NCBI GenBank assembly: GCA_029262855.1 | Contig: JAJCYP010000026.1 | Coordinates: 1 to 59,880 of the forward strand | Reading direction: 5' to 3' | Source: Bacteroidota bacterium | Lineage (GTDB): Bacteria; Bacteroidota; Rhodothermia; Rhodothermales; UBA10348 | Length of the DNA: 59,880 nt | Part shown: positions 34,451 to 42,680 of the stretch, one piece after another | Numbering within the stretch: position 1 is the first letter of the stretch | Layout: each line of letters opens with the position of its first letter | Notes under the pieces: model-generated | Database searches by the model: none | What the model saw: only the letters and a program-made list of their open reading frames with translations | Told to the model about the DNA's origin: nothing | Program-made: the position numbers and the translations under genes

Positions 34451-35302
34451 ATGAAGCACGTTGCCTGTCTTATTGTCGTCCTGCTTCTCTGCGGCACCGC
34501 AGCGGCCCAAAACTACGGTCCGCCGGCCGGCACCCTGGTCATCGCCGGCGGCGGCTCCATGGAGGGCACCGGAATCATCGAGCGCTTCATCGAGCTCGGC
34601 GGCGGCGCCGAGAGCGGTCGCTTCGTCATAGTCCCCACAGCAGGTGGCAACTATGACCGAGCGGGCAACGTCCGAGCCTTCGATGAGGAGCAAGTTCTCA
34701 GCGGATGGCGGGCCCGGTGCGTGGCGAATGTCACCATGCTTCACACTCATGACAGAACCGTCGCGGACTCGCCCGACTTCGTAGCGGACCTTGACCAGGC
34801 TACGGCCGTCTGGTTCAATGGCGGCAGGCAATGGAATATCGTCGACTCGTACGCCGGCACCCGGACCTACGACGCCTTCCACGCGGTGCTCGCGCGAGGC
34901 GGCGTCATCGGCGGCAGTTCGGCAGGCGCCACCATCCAGGGCGAGTACCTGGTTCGGGGCGACACACGAGGCTCCGAGATCGTGATGACCGACGAGGAGC
35001 ATCATCAAACCGGTTTCGAGTTCCTGCGAAAGACGGCCATTGATCAGCACATCAACACGCGGAACAGGTGGGATCACATCATTCCGGTGATCGAGCAGAA
35101 GCCCCACCTGCTGGGGCTTGGTCTTTCCGAAGGGACCGCTGTTATCGTCCGAGGCGACACGCTTGAGGTGGCCGGAAACTGGATGGTGGCAGTCCACGAC
35201 AACACGCGCGGGTACCACCCCTGGGAGAAGCCCTATTTCGTGCTCTCGCCGGGGGAGCGATTTGACATGGACAACCGCAGCTGGCTGCCCCGAAGCCGAT
35301 AG
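34451..35302 (+). CDS. Secreted cyanophycinase-like peptidase (S51)
   Basis: The 283-residue product has a signal peptide ending G-T-A-A-A-Q at residue 20. The S51 fold is shown by L-V-I-A-G-G-G-S, the F-N-G-G-R-Q-W strand loop and the nucleophile elbow G-G-S-S157-A-G-A, with a downstream acidic/His region G-L-G-L-S-E-G-T-A. Cyanophycinase cleaves beta-Asp-Arg dipeptides from cyanophycin; exported forms are known in heterotrophs that use external polymer. No cyanophycin synthetase is in view, so scavenging or another isoaspartyl substrate is likelier. It follows the kinase gene closely. Confidence 0.87.
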   Translation: MKHVACLIVVLLLCGTAAAQNYGPPAGTLVIAGGGSMEGTGIIERFIELGGGAESGRFVIVPTAGGNYDRAGNVRAFDEEQVLSGWRARCVANVTMLHTHDRTVADSPDFVADLDQATAVWFNGGRQWNIVDSYAGTRTYDAFHAVLARGGVIGGSSAGATIQGEYLVRGDTRGSEIVMTDEEHHQTGFEFLRKTAIDQHINTRNRWDHIIPVIEQKPHLLGLGLSEGTAVIVRGDTLEVAGNWMVAVHDNTRGYHPWEKPYFVLSPGERFDMDNRSWLPRSR

Positions 35303-35315
35303 CAACCGACCGACC

Positions 35316-36695
35316 GTGAACACACTCGCATCCACCCAACGACTGGACTCGCTCGACGTCCTGCGCGGCGTCACCATCGCCGGCATGCTGATGGTCAACA
35401 ACCCCGGCTCGTGGAGCCACATCTACGATCCGCTGGAGCACGCCGCCTGGAACGGATGGACACCGACCGATCTCGTCTTCCCGTTCTTCCTCTTCATGGT
35501 GGGAACGTCGATGATGTTTTCGTTTCCGAAACGTCAGGCGGCGGGTGCCTCGCGCAGGGAACTGATGCTGCACGTGGCCCGGCGCGCCGCGGCCCTGATC
35601 CTGCTGGGTTGGTGGGGCGGCACCTGGTCACCGGTTCTGTTTCCGGGCGATTCGGGGTTCGGCGGTCTTGGCGGACTGCTGCTGCGGGTGGGCTATCCGA
35701 CGGCCGTACTGGGGGCGGTAGTCCTGCTGGCCGGGACCACGCACAGTCGTCGCTGGCTGACGGCCGGGGCCGCTGGCCTGGTATTATTCGCGCTGGGCGC
35801 ATTTCTCACCAGCGGCGCTGACCCACTCCTGACCCGAATCGCAGGAATGCGCGTTCCAGGGGTGCTGGTCCGCATCGGCGTTTGCTACCTGGCCGCGAGC
35901 GCCATCTGGTTCTTGGCGCCCTCGGCCAAGGCCATTGCCTGGTGGATCGTTGGGCTCCTCGGCGTATACGCGGTCTGGATGCTTCTCATCCCGATTCCCG
36001 GCTTCGGACTGCCCGAGCTCTCCCGCGGATTTCCTACGAACGAGACCCCGGTCAGCGAGCTCTTTTCCAACTGGGCGTTCTACATCGACTACCACGTCCT
36101 GGGGACTCATACTTGGAGCGCCCGACAGTTGTACGACGCAAGCGGCGCCCTCATTTGGTCCTTCGACCCCGAGGGACTCATCAGCACCATTCCAGCCGTT
36201 GGCTCAGTGCTGTTCGGCATCCTGGCCGGGTTGTGGATGAGGCGAACGGAGCAGGAGCCGTCCACGAAACTGAACGGACTCTTTGTCGCCGCCGTGTGGC
36301 TCATGCTTGCGGGCCTCGTGATGAGCATCTGGATGCCCATCAACAAGCGCATCTGGACCAGTTCGTATACGGTATTCACGGCTGGCCTGGCATTCCTGAC
36401 ATTTGCGACGCTCTACCACCTCATCGACCTGCGCGGCTTCCGCCGGTGGGCGCAGCCCTTCCGGGCCTACGGCCGCAATGCCATCTTCGCGTTCGTCGCC
36501 TCGGGGATGATGGCCACCATGCTGGGAGGATTCCGGATTGGATCCCGATCGCTGAAGGCGGCGGCGTTCGAAGGCCTTGCCTCGATTGCGCCCTCGCCTG
36601 AGCTCGCCTCCTTCCTGTTCGCCTTGGCTTTCGTGACCCTGTGGGCCGCCATTGCGCACTGGATGGATCGACGACGGATCTACTTCAAGGTCTGA
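35316..36695 (+). CDS. NagX/heparan-glucosaminide acetyltransferase-like membrane protein (DUF5009)
   Basis: Start is GTG 35316, 13 bases after the cyanophycinase stop, giving 459 residues. The N-terminus R-L-D-S-L-D-V-L-R-G-V-T-I-A-G-M-L-M-V-N-N-P-G is the family signature, and about ten hydrophobic segments follow. Members transfer acyl groups to amino sugars across the membrane or are annotated NagX beside chitin/GlcNAc genes. No GlcNAc genes are nearby, so the substrate is unknown. Its end overlaps the convergent ArsR-like gene tail-to-tail by 16 nt. Confidence 0.86.
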   Translation: MNTLASTQRLDSLDVLRGVTIAGMLMVNNPGSWSHIYDPLEHAAWNGWTPTDLVFPFFLFMVGTSMMFSFPKRQAAGASRRELMLHVARRAAALILLGWWGGTWSPVLFPGDSGFGGLGGLLLRVGYPTAVLGAVVLLAGTTHSRRWLTAGAAGLVLFALGAFLTSGADPLLTRIAGMRVPGVLVRIGVCYLAASAIWFLAPSAKAIAWWIVGLLGVYAVWMLLIPIPGFGLPELSRGFPTNETPVSELFSNWAFYIDYHVLGTHTWSARQLYDASGALIWSFDPEGLISTIPAVGSVLFGILAGLWMRRTEQEPSTKLNGLFVAAVWLMLAGLVMSIWMPINKRIWTSSYTVFTAGLAFLTFATLYHLIDLRGFRRWAQPFRAYGRNAIFAFVASGMMATMLGGFRIGSRSLKAAAFEGLASIAPSPELASFLFALAFVTLWAAIAHWMDRRRIYFKV

Positions 36696-37000
36696 AGATC
36701 CGAGAGCACACCGGCCCAGTGTCCCTCGAAGCCGCGAACCCATCGCTCGTAAATCTGCTGGATGGGTACAGGATTCAGACGATTGATCCGCTTTCGGCCG
36801 TCTTCCCGCACCAGCACAAGATTGGCCTGCCGAAGCACCTCGATGTGCTTCACCACGCCCACCCGTGACAGGTGCGGGAAGTGCTCGACAATCTCGCCGG
36901 TCAGGCGCGGCCGATCGCGCAGCAGGTCCAGAATGTCCCTGCGTGTGGGATCGGACAGCGCCTTCCAGACCGGATCGAGATCGGGGAGCGGTGCGCTCAA
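36680..37000 (-). CDS. ArsR family winged-helix regulator
   Basis: The 106-residue product starts at TTG 37000, overlapping the SRPBCC stop (TTGA). Residues about 10-75 are an ArsR winged helix: W-K-A-L-S-D-P-T-R-R-D-I-L-D-L-L, then L-S-R-V-G-V-V-K-H-I-E-V-L as recognition helix and L-V-L-V-R-E-D-G-R-K-R as wing. It lacks the C-x-C metal site of ArsR/SmtB and fits the metal-free subgroup that is paired with SRPBCC proteins. It is co-transcribed with the SRPBCC gene. Confidence 0.88.
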   Translation of the reverse strand: MSAPLPDLDPVWKALSDPTRRDILDLLRDRPRLTGEIVEHFPHLSRVGVVKHIEVLRQANLVLVREDGRKRINRLNPVPIQQIYERWVRGFEGHWAGVLSDLQTLK

Positions 37001-37434
37001 GCCTCGCAGTCGTTCTTGACATCAGAGAGCCAATCGCCCCAGCCTTCTTGGTATCCTTCATCCCAACCCTCGGGAACGGGGCCTGCTGCGGTGTGCTTCA
37101 GGACGACCTCGATTCCCTCCTCGGTCTCGGAGAGGCGGATGATGACGTTGTTCGTGACGGGTAGCGACATGGCCAGCGGTCCGTAGACTTCGAGCAGATC
37201 AGGCGGGCGGTACGACTGAACGTGGCCCCAGAGATGGCCGGCGCCATCGCCGAGATCGCGGAACCATCGGCCACCGGGCTTGCGCTCGAGCACCATGGGC
37301 ATCGGCGCATTCTCGGCTCCCTTGTTGCCCTCTCCCATGCGGAAGATCAGGCCTTCGAAGACGGTTTCGATGGATGCCTGGACTACGACACGCTGCTCGA
37401 TGTCGATGTCGAAGGCTGCTTTTTCTGCAATCAT
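36997..37434 (-). CDS. SRPBCC (AHSA1-like) domain protein
   Basis: The 145-residue protein starts at ATG 37434 and shows the AHSA1/START-like pattern: I-D-I-E-Q-R-V-V-V-Q-A-S-I-E-T-V-F-E-G-L, G-G-R-W-F-R-D-L-G-D-G, and the C-terminal helix W-D-E-G-Y-Q-E-G-W-G-D-W-L. These proteins bind hydrophobic ligands; the ArsR-SRPBCC pairing is common, but ligand and role are unknown. It is the first gene of the pair and is preceded by an AT-rich control region with GTTAC repeats. Confidence 0.85.
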   Translation of the reverse strand: MIAEKAAFDIDIEQRVVVQASIETVFEGLIFRMGEGNKGAENAPMPMVLERKPGGRWFRDLGDGAGHLWGHVQSYRPPDLLEVYGPLAMSLPVTNNVIIRLSETEEGIEVVLKHTAAGPVPEGWDEGYQEGWGDWLSDVKNDCEA

Positions 37435-37451
37435 TGGTGTGTAAGAGATTG

Positions 37452-37485
37452 GTTACGTATTTATGTTACCCATTAGTTACATAAC
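37452..37485. promoter_or_regulatory. GTTAC direct repeats and GTTACATAAC dyad upstream of the SRPBCC-ArsR operon
   Basis: Three GTTAC copies start at 37452, 37465 and 37476; the last is part of a perfect inverted repeat GTTA-CA-TAAC (37476-37485). They lie 18-51 bases upstream of the SRPBCC start in an AT-rich island of otherwise GC-rich DNA. A binding site for the ArsR-like product or for the promoter is likely but unproven. Confidence 0.4.
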
Positions 37486-37566
37486 CTGCAACACCGGCGT
37501 AACTCCGCGCCCGTTGGGCCGTTAGCGCTTTCTGCAACAAATCCTGGCCCCGACGCACATACGTCC

Positions 37567-38628
37567 GTGGAGACCCTCCTTTTCATCCCCGACATCAGCG
37601 GCTTCACCGAGTTCGTCAACGCGACCGAAATCGAACACAGCCGCCACATCATCTCTGAGCTTCTGGAGCTCGTGATCGCTGAAGACGATCTCGGGCTCGA
37701 GGTGGCGGAGGTCGAGGGCGATGCGGTGTTCTTCTACTCCGAGGCCGACGTGCCTCCCGTGGAGGCCGTCCTGCAACAGGCAGAGCGGACGTTCCTGCGT
37801 TTCCACGAGCACCTGAAGCTCTATGAAAACCGGCGCATCTGTGACTGTGGAGCCTGCGTCACGGCTCATCGCCTGAGCCTCAAGTTTGTCGCCCACCGCG
37901 CCGACGTAGGGTTCACCGCCATCCGCGGGCACCGGAAGCCGCACGGCCCGGACGTAATTCTGGCCCATCGCCTCCTCAAGAATTCAGTACCGTCCAGCGA
38001 GTACCTCCTCGCCACAGATGCGTTGATCGGAGAAACGCGTTCTGCGGCTTCCTGGGGCGCCTGGGAAATGGGAAGGACCAACTATGATGACGTTGGTCCT
38101 GTCGACCATTGTCACGTTCTCATGACCCCCTTGAGAGCGAGGGTGCCCGAGCCGCCAAAGCTTGAGGACTATCCGCTGATGGACAACCCAGTCCTGATCG
38201 AGGCGTTGATTGACCGGCCGCGAGATGCGGTGTTCCAGTTGGTTTCCAACCTCCGTTTCCGACATCTCTGGAACGATGACGCGGACGAGATCCAGTTTCC
38301 CGAGAACCGCGTCAATCGGGCGGGACTGCAGCATCAGTGTGTGGTGAAGGGAGACCTTATCAGCTTCGAAACCGTTAAGGCCGATATGGGCGAAGGCGTG
38401 CTGGTGATGGGCGAGCGCGTCGATTCCGTTCCGCTCGTCGAATCATTTGCAGCATTCTGGATCGTGCAAGAGGCCGAAAGCGGGAGCCGGGTTCGGGTGG
38501 AGGTCCACTTCGAACCGCTTCGGCGCGGCGGCAAAGTCGCAGGCTTCCTGTTCCGCATAGGGGCCAGGCGCTTGATGAGGAGGGCTCTCCGCAGCCTGGA
38601 AGCTGCAGCGCTGCGTCAGGCCGTTTAG
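37567..38628 (+). CDS. DUF2652 (cyclase-like) - SRPBCC fusion protein
   Basis: The 353-residue protein starts at GTG 37567. Residues 1-180 match DUF2652, a relative of class III nucleotide cyclases: L-L-F-I-P-D-I-S-G-F-T-E-F holds the first metal-type Asp and V-E-G-D-A-V-F-F-Y the second. Residues about 205-350 are an SRPBCC domain (V-L-I-E-A-L-I-D-R-P-R-D-A-V-F-Q-L-V, later F-A-A-F-W-I-V-Q). Whether the cyclase half makes a nucleotide is doubtful, since the transition-state Asn-x3-Arg is not obvious. No signal peptide. Its 3' end overlaps the convergent gene by 4 nt. Confidence 0.8.
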   Translation: METLLFIPDISGFTEFVNATEIEHSRHIISELLELVIAEDDLGLEVAEVEGDAVFFYSEADVPPVEAVLQQAERTFLRFHEHLKLYENRRICDCGACVTAHRLSLKFVAHRADVGFTAIRGHRKPHGPDVILAHRLLKNSVPSSEYLLATDALIGETRSAASWGAWEMGRTNYDDVGPVDHCHVLMTPLRARVPEPPKLEDYPLMDNPVLIEALIDRPRDAVFQLVSNLRFRHLWNDDADEIQFPENRVNRAGLQHQCVVKGDLISFETVKADMGEGVLVMGERVDSVPLVESFAAFWIVQEAESGSRVRVEVHFEPLRRGGKVAGFLFRIGARRLMRRALRSLEAAALRQAV

Positions 38629-39278
38629 TGCAGGGTGGGGAACGAGCGGGTTAAGCTTCCCGCTGCAATCTCAGAACACAGTTCGTCGAACTTGGCTGGG
38701 ATGCCCTCGAGAATCTGCGTGCGGGTCTCATCGGCAGATTCCTCAAACTCCGTCCACTCTGAGTCCATCCCTTCCGGTGTGAAGTCCTCCAGGTGCCATC
38801 GGCCGAAGGCGTCGGCGTATTCCTCCACGAAGGCCTCCATGGTGCCCGGAGGCAACTGCCCCGTGCTGCAATACGTGCCGGCTGTCTGAATGGCTCGGTG
38901 AGAAATAGCCATGGTAGCCCCCGCTCGCGCCGCGCGCTCGAGTCCTTCATCAGACTTGTCGATGAACCAGTACCACCACACGCCTGCTCTCGCGTAGCCG
39001 GCGTCCATAGCGGATTCGATGAGCTCCGCCCCGTAGTCGGGGTCGAGCTCGACACCATTCACCTTCAGGTCGCTGAAGTAATGGAACAGTCCGAGTTGCA
39101 TGGTCCAGTGGACCTCACCCTTTTCGTGACCTTCCAGCGCCTCTTCATACATCGCCGGCATGTCGTAGGCCATGCCGGGGTGCGTCACCCGATGCATCGC
39201 TTTCGCCACCGGCGTCGGATCGGCCGCCAAATAGGCTAGTCCTACGATTGCGATCAAGGCCAGGGCTGTGCGCTTCAT
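38625..39278 (-). CDS. Exported hypothetical protein
   Basis: The 217-residue product has an N-terminal signal or anchor (M-K-R-T-A-L-A-L-I-A-I-V-G-L-A-Y-L-A-A). The rest is acidic and helical, with a weakly Sel1-like segment (Y-G-A-E-L-I-E-S-A-M-D-A-G-Y-A-R-A) followed by an aromatic G-V-W-W-Y-W-F motif. Two cysteines could form a disulphide. I cannot assign a family. It is divergent from the IorA gene with a 112-base spacer and meets the DUF2652 gene tail-to-tail. Confidence 0.65.
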   Translation of the reverse strand: MKRTALALIAIVGLAYLAADPTPVAKAMHRVTHPGMAYDMPAMYEEALEGHEKGEVHWTMQLGLFHYFSDLKVNGVELDPDYGAELIESAMDAGYARAGVWWYWFIDKSDEGLERAARAGATMAISHRAIQTAGTYCSTGQLPPGTMEAFVEEYADAFGRWHLEDFTPEGMDSEWTEFEESADETRTQILEGIPAKFDELCSEIAAGSLTRSFPTLH

Positions 39279-39390
39279 TTTCTCTGTGGCTGGTTGGCTA
39301 CGTTATCGGCAGCAGAAGCGGTTGGTTTAAGTCTGCCTTGCCTTAGCGCCACCGCGCGCAATAGGTTGGCCACGAACTGCCGGAATCCCC

Positions 39391-39852
39391 ATGCCTACCT
39401 ACACACTCACCGTAAACGGTCAGGAGCACGCTGTCGAAGCGGAGCCTGACATGCCTCTGCTCTGGGTCCTCCGGGACATCCTGGGCCTCACCGGGACCAA
39501 ATTCGGGTGCGGCAGCGCATTCTGCGGCGCGTGCGAAGTCCACGTGGACGGGGCCGTTCAGCGAAGCTGCGTGGCGCCTGTCTCTGGCGTTTCGGGGTCG
39601 GTTGTGACCACCATCGAGGGCCTCTCCGAGGACGGGACGCATCCCCTGCAGCTGGCCTGGAACGAGGTCAATGTGCCGCAGTGCGGGTATTGCCAATCGG
39701 GCCAGATCATGCGAGCCGCGGGCTGGATGAAGGATACACCGAACCCGACAGCCGCGGACGTGGATGCCAACCAGTCCTCCAACCTCTGTCGCTGCGGTAC
39801 CTACCAACGCATCAAGGAGGCCATTCTCCTCGCAGCCGAAAAGGGGGCCTGA
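39391..39852 (+). CDS. (2Fe-2S) subunit of an isoquinoline 1-oxidoreductase-type molybdenum hydroxylase (IorA-like)
   Basis: The 153-residue protein has both iron-sulphur sites of the family: plant-ferredoxin-type C40-x4-C45-x2-C48-x11-C60 and the C-terminal helical site C98-x2-C101 plus C133-x-C135. It passes electrons from the molybdenum site to an external acceptor such as a cytochrome. It has no signal peptide, while its partner has a Tat signal, so it probably crosses the membrane folded with that partner. The large-subunit gene begins 1 base after its stop. Confidence 0.92.
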   Translation: MPTYTLTVNGQEHAVEAEPDMPLLWVLRDILGLTGTKFGCGSAFCGACEVHVDGAVQRSCVAPVSGVSGSVVTTIEGLSEDGTHPLQLAWNEVNVPQCGYCQSGQIMRAAGWMKDTPNPTAADVDANQSSNLCRCGTYQRIKEAILLAAEKGA

Positions 39853-39853
39853 C

Positions 39854-42133
39854 ATGTATGGACTCGAACTAGCGGGTGTCATCGAACCGCGCACCAACCT
39901 TCCCGGACAGCTGACCGTTCTCAACGTGTCCCGGCGCCGGTTCCTGAAGACCACGGCGCTGGGCGCAGGATCCGTGTTCGTGCTGGGCGTCTTTTCGGGA
40001 TGTAGCCAGGACAACCTCGCCGACTGGCCGGATCGAGCCGAGCCCATTGGCAGCCTCGAGGAGGCCGGGTTCAAGCCGAACGTCTTCGTCGGCATCAACG
40101 AGGCCGGTGATGTCTTCCTGGTCTGCTCGCGATCCGAGATGGGCCAGGGCATCCGCAGCAGCGTCCCGGCCATCATTGCCGACGAGATGGGTGCGGACTG
40201 GGATCGATGCCACATCCTGCAGGCCACTGGCCATCCGCGATTCGGTAACCAGAACACGGACGGTTCGCGGTCTATCCGAAATCATTTTGACGATTGGCGG
40301 AAGGCCGGAGCCACGGCCCGGGAGATGCTTTTGGCAGCGGCCGCCCAGACCTGGAGCGTCACACCGGGCGACTGCTCAATGGCCGTACACGAAGTCAGGC
40401 ACGCCGACGGCCGGACCCTTGGATTCGGCGAACTGGCCGCGACGGCAGCCACCATGGCCGTACCCGCATCGCCTGCCTTCCGGCCCCGAAACGAATGGCG
40501 CTACATAGGGACCGAGATTCAAGGTCGGGACAACAAGGCATTCGTCACGGGATCGGCGACCTACGGGGTTGATGTTCAGGTTGAGGGCATGCTCTACGCG
40601 GCCATCAAGCGGAGCCCGGTCCTGGGCGGCCGTGTCGCATCCGTTGATGATTCCGCAGCCCGGGCCGTATCCGGCGTCCGTGATATCGTCCGATTGAACG
40701 AGCACACCTTCCCGCCCGCGTTCCAGGCGCTCGGCGGCGTCGCGGTCATCGCCGACAACACGTGGGCGGCATTCAAAGGCCGGGATGCGCTGCAGGTGAC
40801 CTGGGAGGCCTCAGACCACGATGGCTGGTCCACCGGCGCACAGCGCGCAGCCATGGACGAATCGGTGCGCGCGCCCGGCACCACCGTCCGTGAAGCGGGG
40901 GACACGGACGCCGCCACGGTTGGCGCCACCCAAGTTGTGGAGGCTACCTACCACATAGCGATGCTTCCGCACGCGCCCATGGAGCCGCCCAACGCCACAG
41001 CCTGGGTCAAGGCAGACGGTACGTGCGAGGTCTGGGCACCTACGCAGGCTCCCCAGACCGCCCGTGGTTCGGTTGCAGGTGCCCTTGGAGTCGACCCCGA
41101 GGCCGTCACCGTCCACGTCACATTTCTCGGCGGGGGGTTCGGCCGAAAGTCCAAGCCGGACTATTGCGTCGAAGCCGCACTCCTCTCCCAGGCCGCCGGT
41201 GCCCCGGTCAAGGTGACCTGGAGCAGAGAGGACGACCTCAGGCACGATTACTACCATCCGCCTTCCGCCCAATACATGCGGGCCGGACTCGGTGCAGACG
41301 GCGCACCAGTCTCCTGGCTGCACCGGTCCTCATTCCCCCCCATCGGCAGCACCTTTTCCAATGGCGTTACCGGCCCCGGGGCCCGCGATCTCCTTTCCGG
41401 GGTCTCGAACATGCCGTACGTGATCTCCAACGTGCGATTCGAAGCCTGCCGGGCCATCGCCCATCAGCGCATTGGATGGCTGAGGTCGGTCTACAACATC
41501 CACCACGGATTCTCGGTCAATGCCTTCGTCGCGGAACTGGCGCATGCCGCGGGCCGAGATGCGAAGGACTACCTCCTCGAACTCATCGGGCCGGACCGGG
41601 AGATGACCGATCTCTTCCCGCGCCCCCCTGTCCTCGACACCGCCCGTCTGAAGGGCGTCATCCGGCGCGCGGCTGATGAGGCCGGATGGGGCCGGGAGCT
41701 TCCGACGGGCCACGGAATGGGCATCGCCGGCCATTTCAGTTTCTCCAGCTACGTGGCGCACGCGGTCCACGCCTCGGTGGAGAATGGACAAGTCCGGGTT
41801 CACCGGGTGGACTGTGCCGTGGATTGCGGCACGGCCGTGAACCTCGACCGCATCCGCAGCCAGATGGAAGGCGCAACGGTCTTCGGACTTACCATCGCCC
41901 TGAAGGACGGCATCGAAGCCACCGATGGTGCGGTGACGACGGGCAACTTCGATACCTACCGTCTGCTGACCATGGCGGAGACGCCCGAGACACACGTCCA
42001 CATCATGGATTCAGACTTGCCCTCGGGCGGTGTCGGAGAGCCAGGCGTACCACCGCTGGCCCCCGCCCTGGCGGGCGCCATTCTTCAGGCCACCGGTCAG
42101 CCTGTACGTTCCCTTCCAATCCGACTGACGTGA
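39854..42133 (+). CDS. Molybdopterin-binding large subunit, IorB-like, Tat-exported
   Basis: ATG 39854 gives 759 residues. Residues about 26-50 are a Tat signal (S-R-R-R-F-L-K) whose hydrophobic stretch ends F-S-G-C, so it may also be a lipoprotein. The molybdenum hydroxylase core shows E-M-G-Q-G, G-R-D-N-K-A-F-V-T-G, F-L-G-G-G-F-G-R-K and the C-terminal G-G-V-G-E-P-G-V-P-P with the catalytic Glu729. Unlike cytoplasmic xanthine dehydrogenases there is no FAD subunit gene, so electrons likely go to periplasmic cytochromes. It may hydroxylate an N-heterocycle or oxidise an aldehyde. It overlaps the SufU gene by 4 nt (GTGA). Confidence 0.9.
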   Translation: MYGLELAGVIEPRTNLPGQLTVLNVSRRRFLKTTALGAGSVFVLGVFSGCSQDNLADWPDRAEPIGSLEEAGFKPNVFVGINEAGDVFLVCSRSEMGQGIRSSVPAIIADEMGADWDRCHILQATGHPRFGNQNTDGSRSIRNHFDDWRKAGATAREMLLAAAAQTWSVTPGDCSMAVHEVRHADGRTLGFGELAATAATMAVPASPAFRPRNEWRYIGTEIQGRDNKAFVTGSATYGVDVQVEGMLYAAIKRSPVLGGRVASVDDSAARAVSGVRDIVRLNEHTFPPAFQALGGVAVIADNTWAAFKGRDALQVTWEASDHDGWSTGAQRAAMDESVRAPGTTVREAGDTDAATVGATQVVEATYHIAMLPHAPMEPPNATAWVKADGTCEVWAPTQAPQTARGSVAGALGVDPEAVTVHVTFLGGGFGRKSKPDYCVEAALLSQAAGAPVKVTWSREDDLRHDYYHPPSAQYMRAGLGADGAPVSWLHRSSFPPIGSTFSNGVTGPGARDLLSGVSNMPYVISNVRFEACRAIAHQRIGWLRSVYNIHHGFSVNAFVAELAHAAGRDAKDYLLELIGPDREMTDLFPRPPVLDTARLKGVIRRAADEAGWGRELPTGHGMGIAGHFSFSSYVAHAVHASVENGQVRVHRVDCAVDCGTAVNLDRIRSQMEGATVFGLTIALKDGIEATDGAVTTGNFDTYRLLTMAETPETHVHIMDSDLPSGGVGEPGVPPLAPALAGAILQATGQPVRSLPIRLT

Positions 42134-42576
42134 TCGTTTTTCCCGACGAGGTCCGCGAGCTGGCCGAGGCCGTGATCTTGGATCACGACGGGCGGCCCCG
42201 CAATTTCGGCACCGTCGAGGACGCCACGCACCAGGCCGAGGGCTACAGTCCCTTGTGTGGGGATCGCTACTCGGTGTCGCTGCGTCTGCAGAGCAACGTA
42301 GTTCGGGAGGTGCGATTTCATGGATTCGGGTGCGCCGTCTCGAAATCGTCGGCTTCCATAATGACGGAGCAGATCAAGGGCGGGACCGTTGAGGCGGCCT
42401 TGAACCGGCTGGCACTGCTGGAAGGTGCGTTGAGGGGCCGGTCGGCGGTTGACCTGGGCGACCTCGCCCACCTCCTGGGGGTCCGCGAGTATCCCACCCG
42501 GGCCAAGTGCGCCCTGCTGCCCTGGCGGGCGCTGGAGGCGGCACTTGCTGGACGAAACAGGGTGGAAGTGCTCTAG
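42130..42576 (+). CDS. sufU: SufU/NifU-like iron-sulphur assembly scaffold
   Basis: Start is GTG 42130 in a GTGA overlap with the IorB-like gene. The 148-residue protein has the four SufU zinc/active positions: Cys43, Asp45 (L-C-G-D), Cys68 (G-F-G-C-A-V-S-K-S-S-A-S) and Cys127 (A-K-C-A-L-L-P-W). The 18-20-residue insertion between the second and third Cys regions marks SufU rather than IscU. SufU takes sulphur from SufS. Its coupling to a 2Fe-2S/molybdenum enzyme instead of a suf operon is notable; no sufS is in the window. Confidence 0.88.
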   Translation: MIVFPDEVRELAEAVILDHDGRPRNFGTVEDATHQAEGYSPLCGDRYSVSLRLQSNVVREVRFHGFGCAVSKSSASIMTEQIKGGTVEAALNRLALLEGALRGRSAVDLGDLAHLLGVREYPTRAKCALLPWRALEAALAGRNRVEVL

Positions 42577-42589
42577 ACAGGAATCGCCC

Positions 42590-42612
42590 CGGCATACGAA
42601 TGCCCCGGGACT
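42590..42612 (+). terminator. Weak hairpin after sufU
   Basis: GGCAT-ACGA-ATGCC (42591-42604) is a perfect 5-bp stem with a 4-base loop, flanked by C-rich and G-rich bases. There is no T run, so termination is only possible. It lies in the 104-base gap before the protease gene. Confidence 0.3.
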
Positions 42613-42680
42613 GGCCGTTGTTAAGCCATCGTGTCCAACCTCGAACCAGGCGGCTCTGGCCGCCTCATTCCTGAGAATCC

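Noticed and set aside
34058-35422. 454-codon minus-strand frame
   Set aside because: Antisense to the cyanophycinase and kinase C-terminus, with no recognisable domain.
36680-37434. Arsenic resistance genes
   Set aside because: The ArsR-like protein lacks the metal-binding cysteine pair, and the partner is an SRPBCC protein, not ArsB/ArsC.
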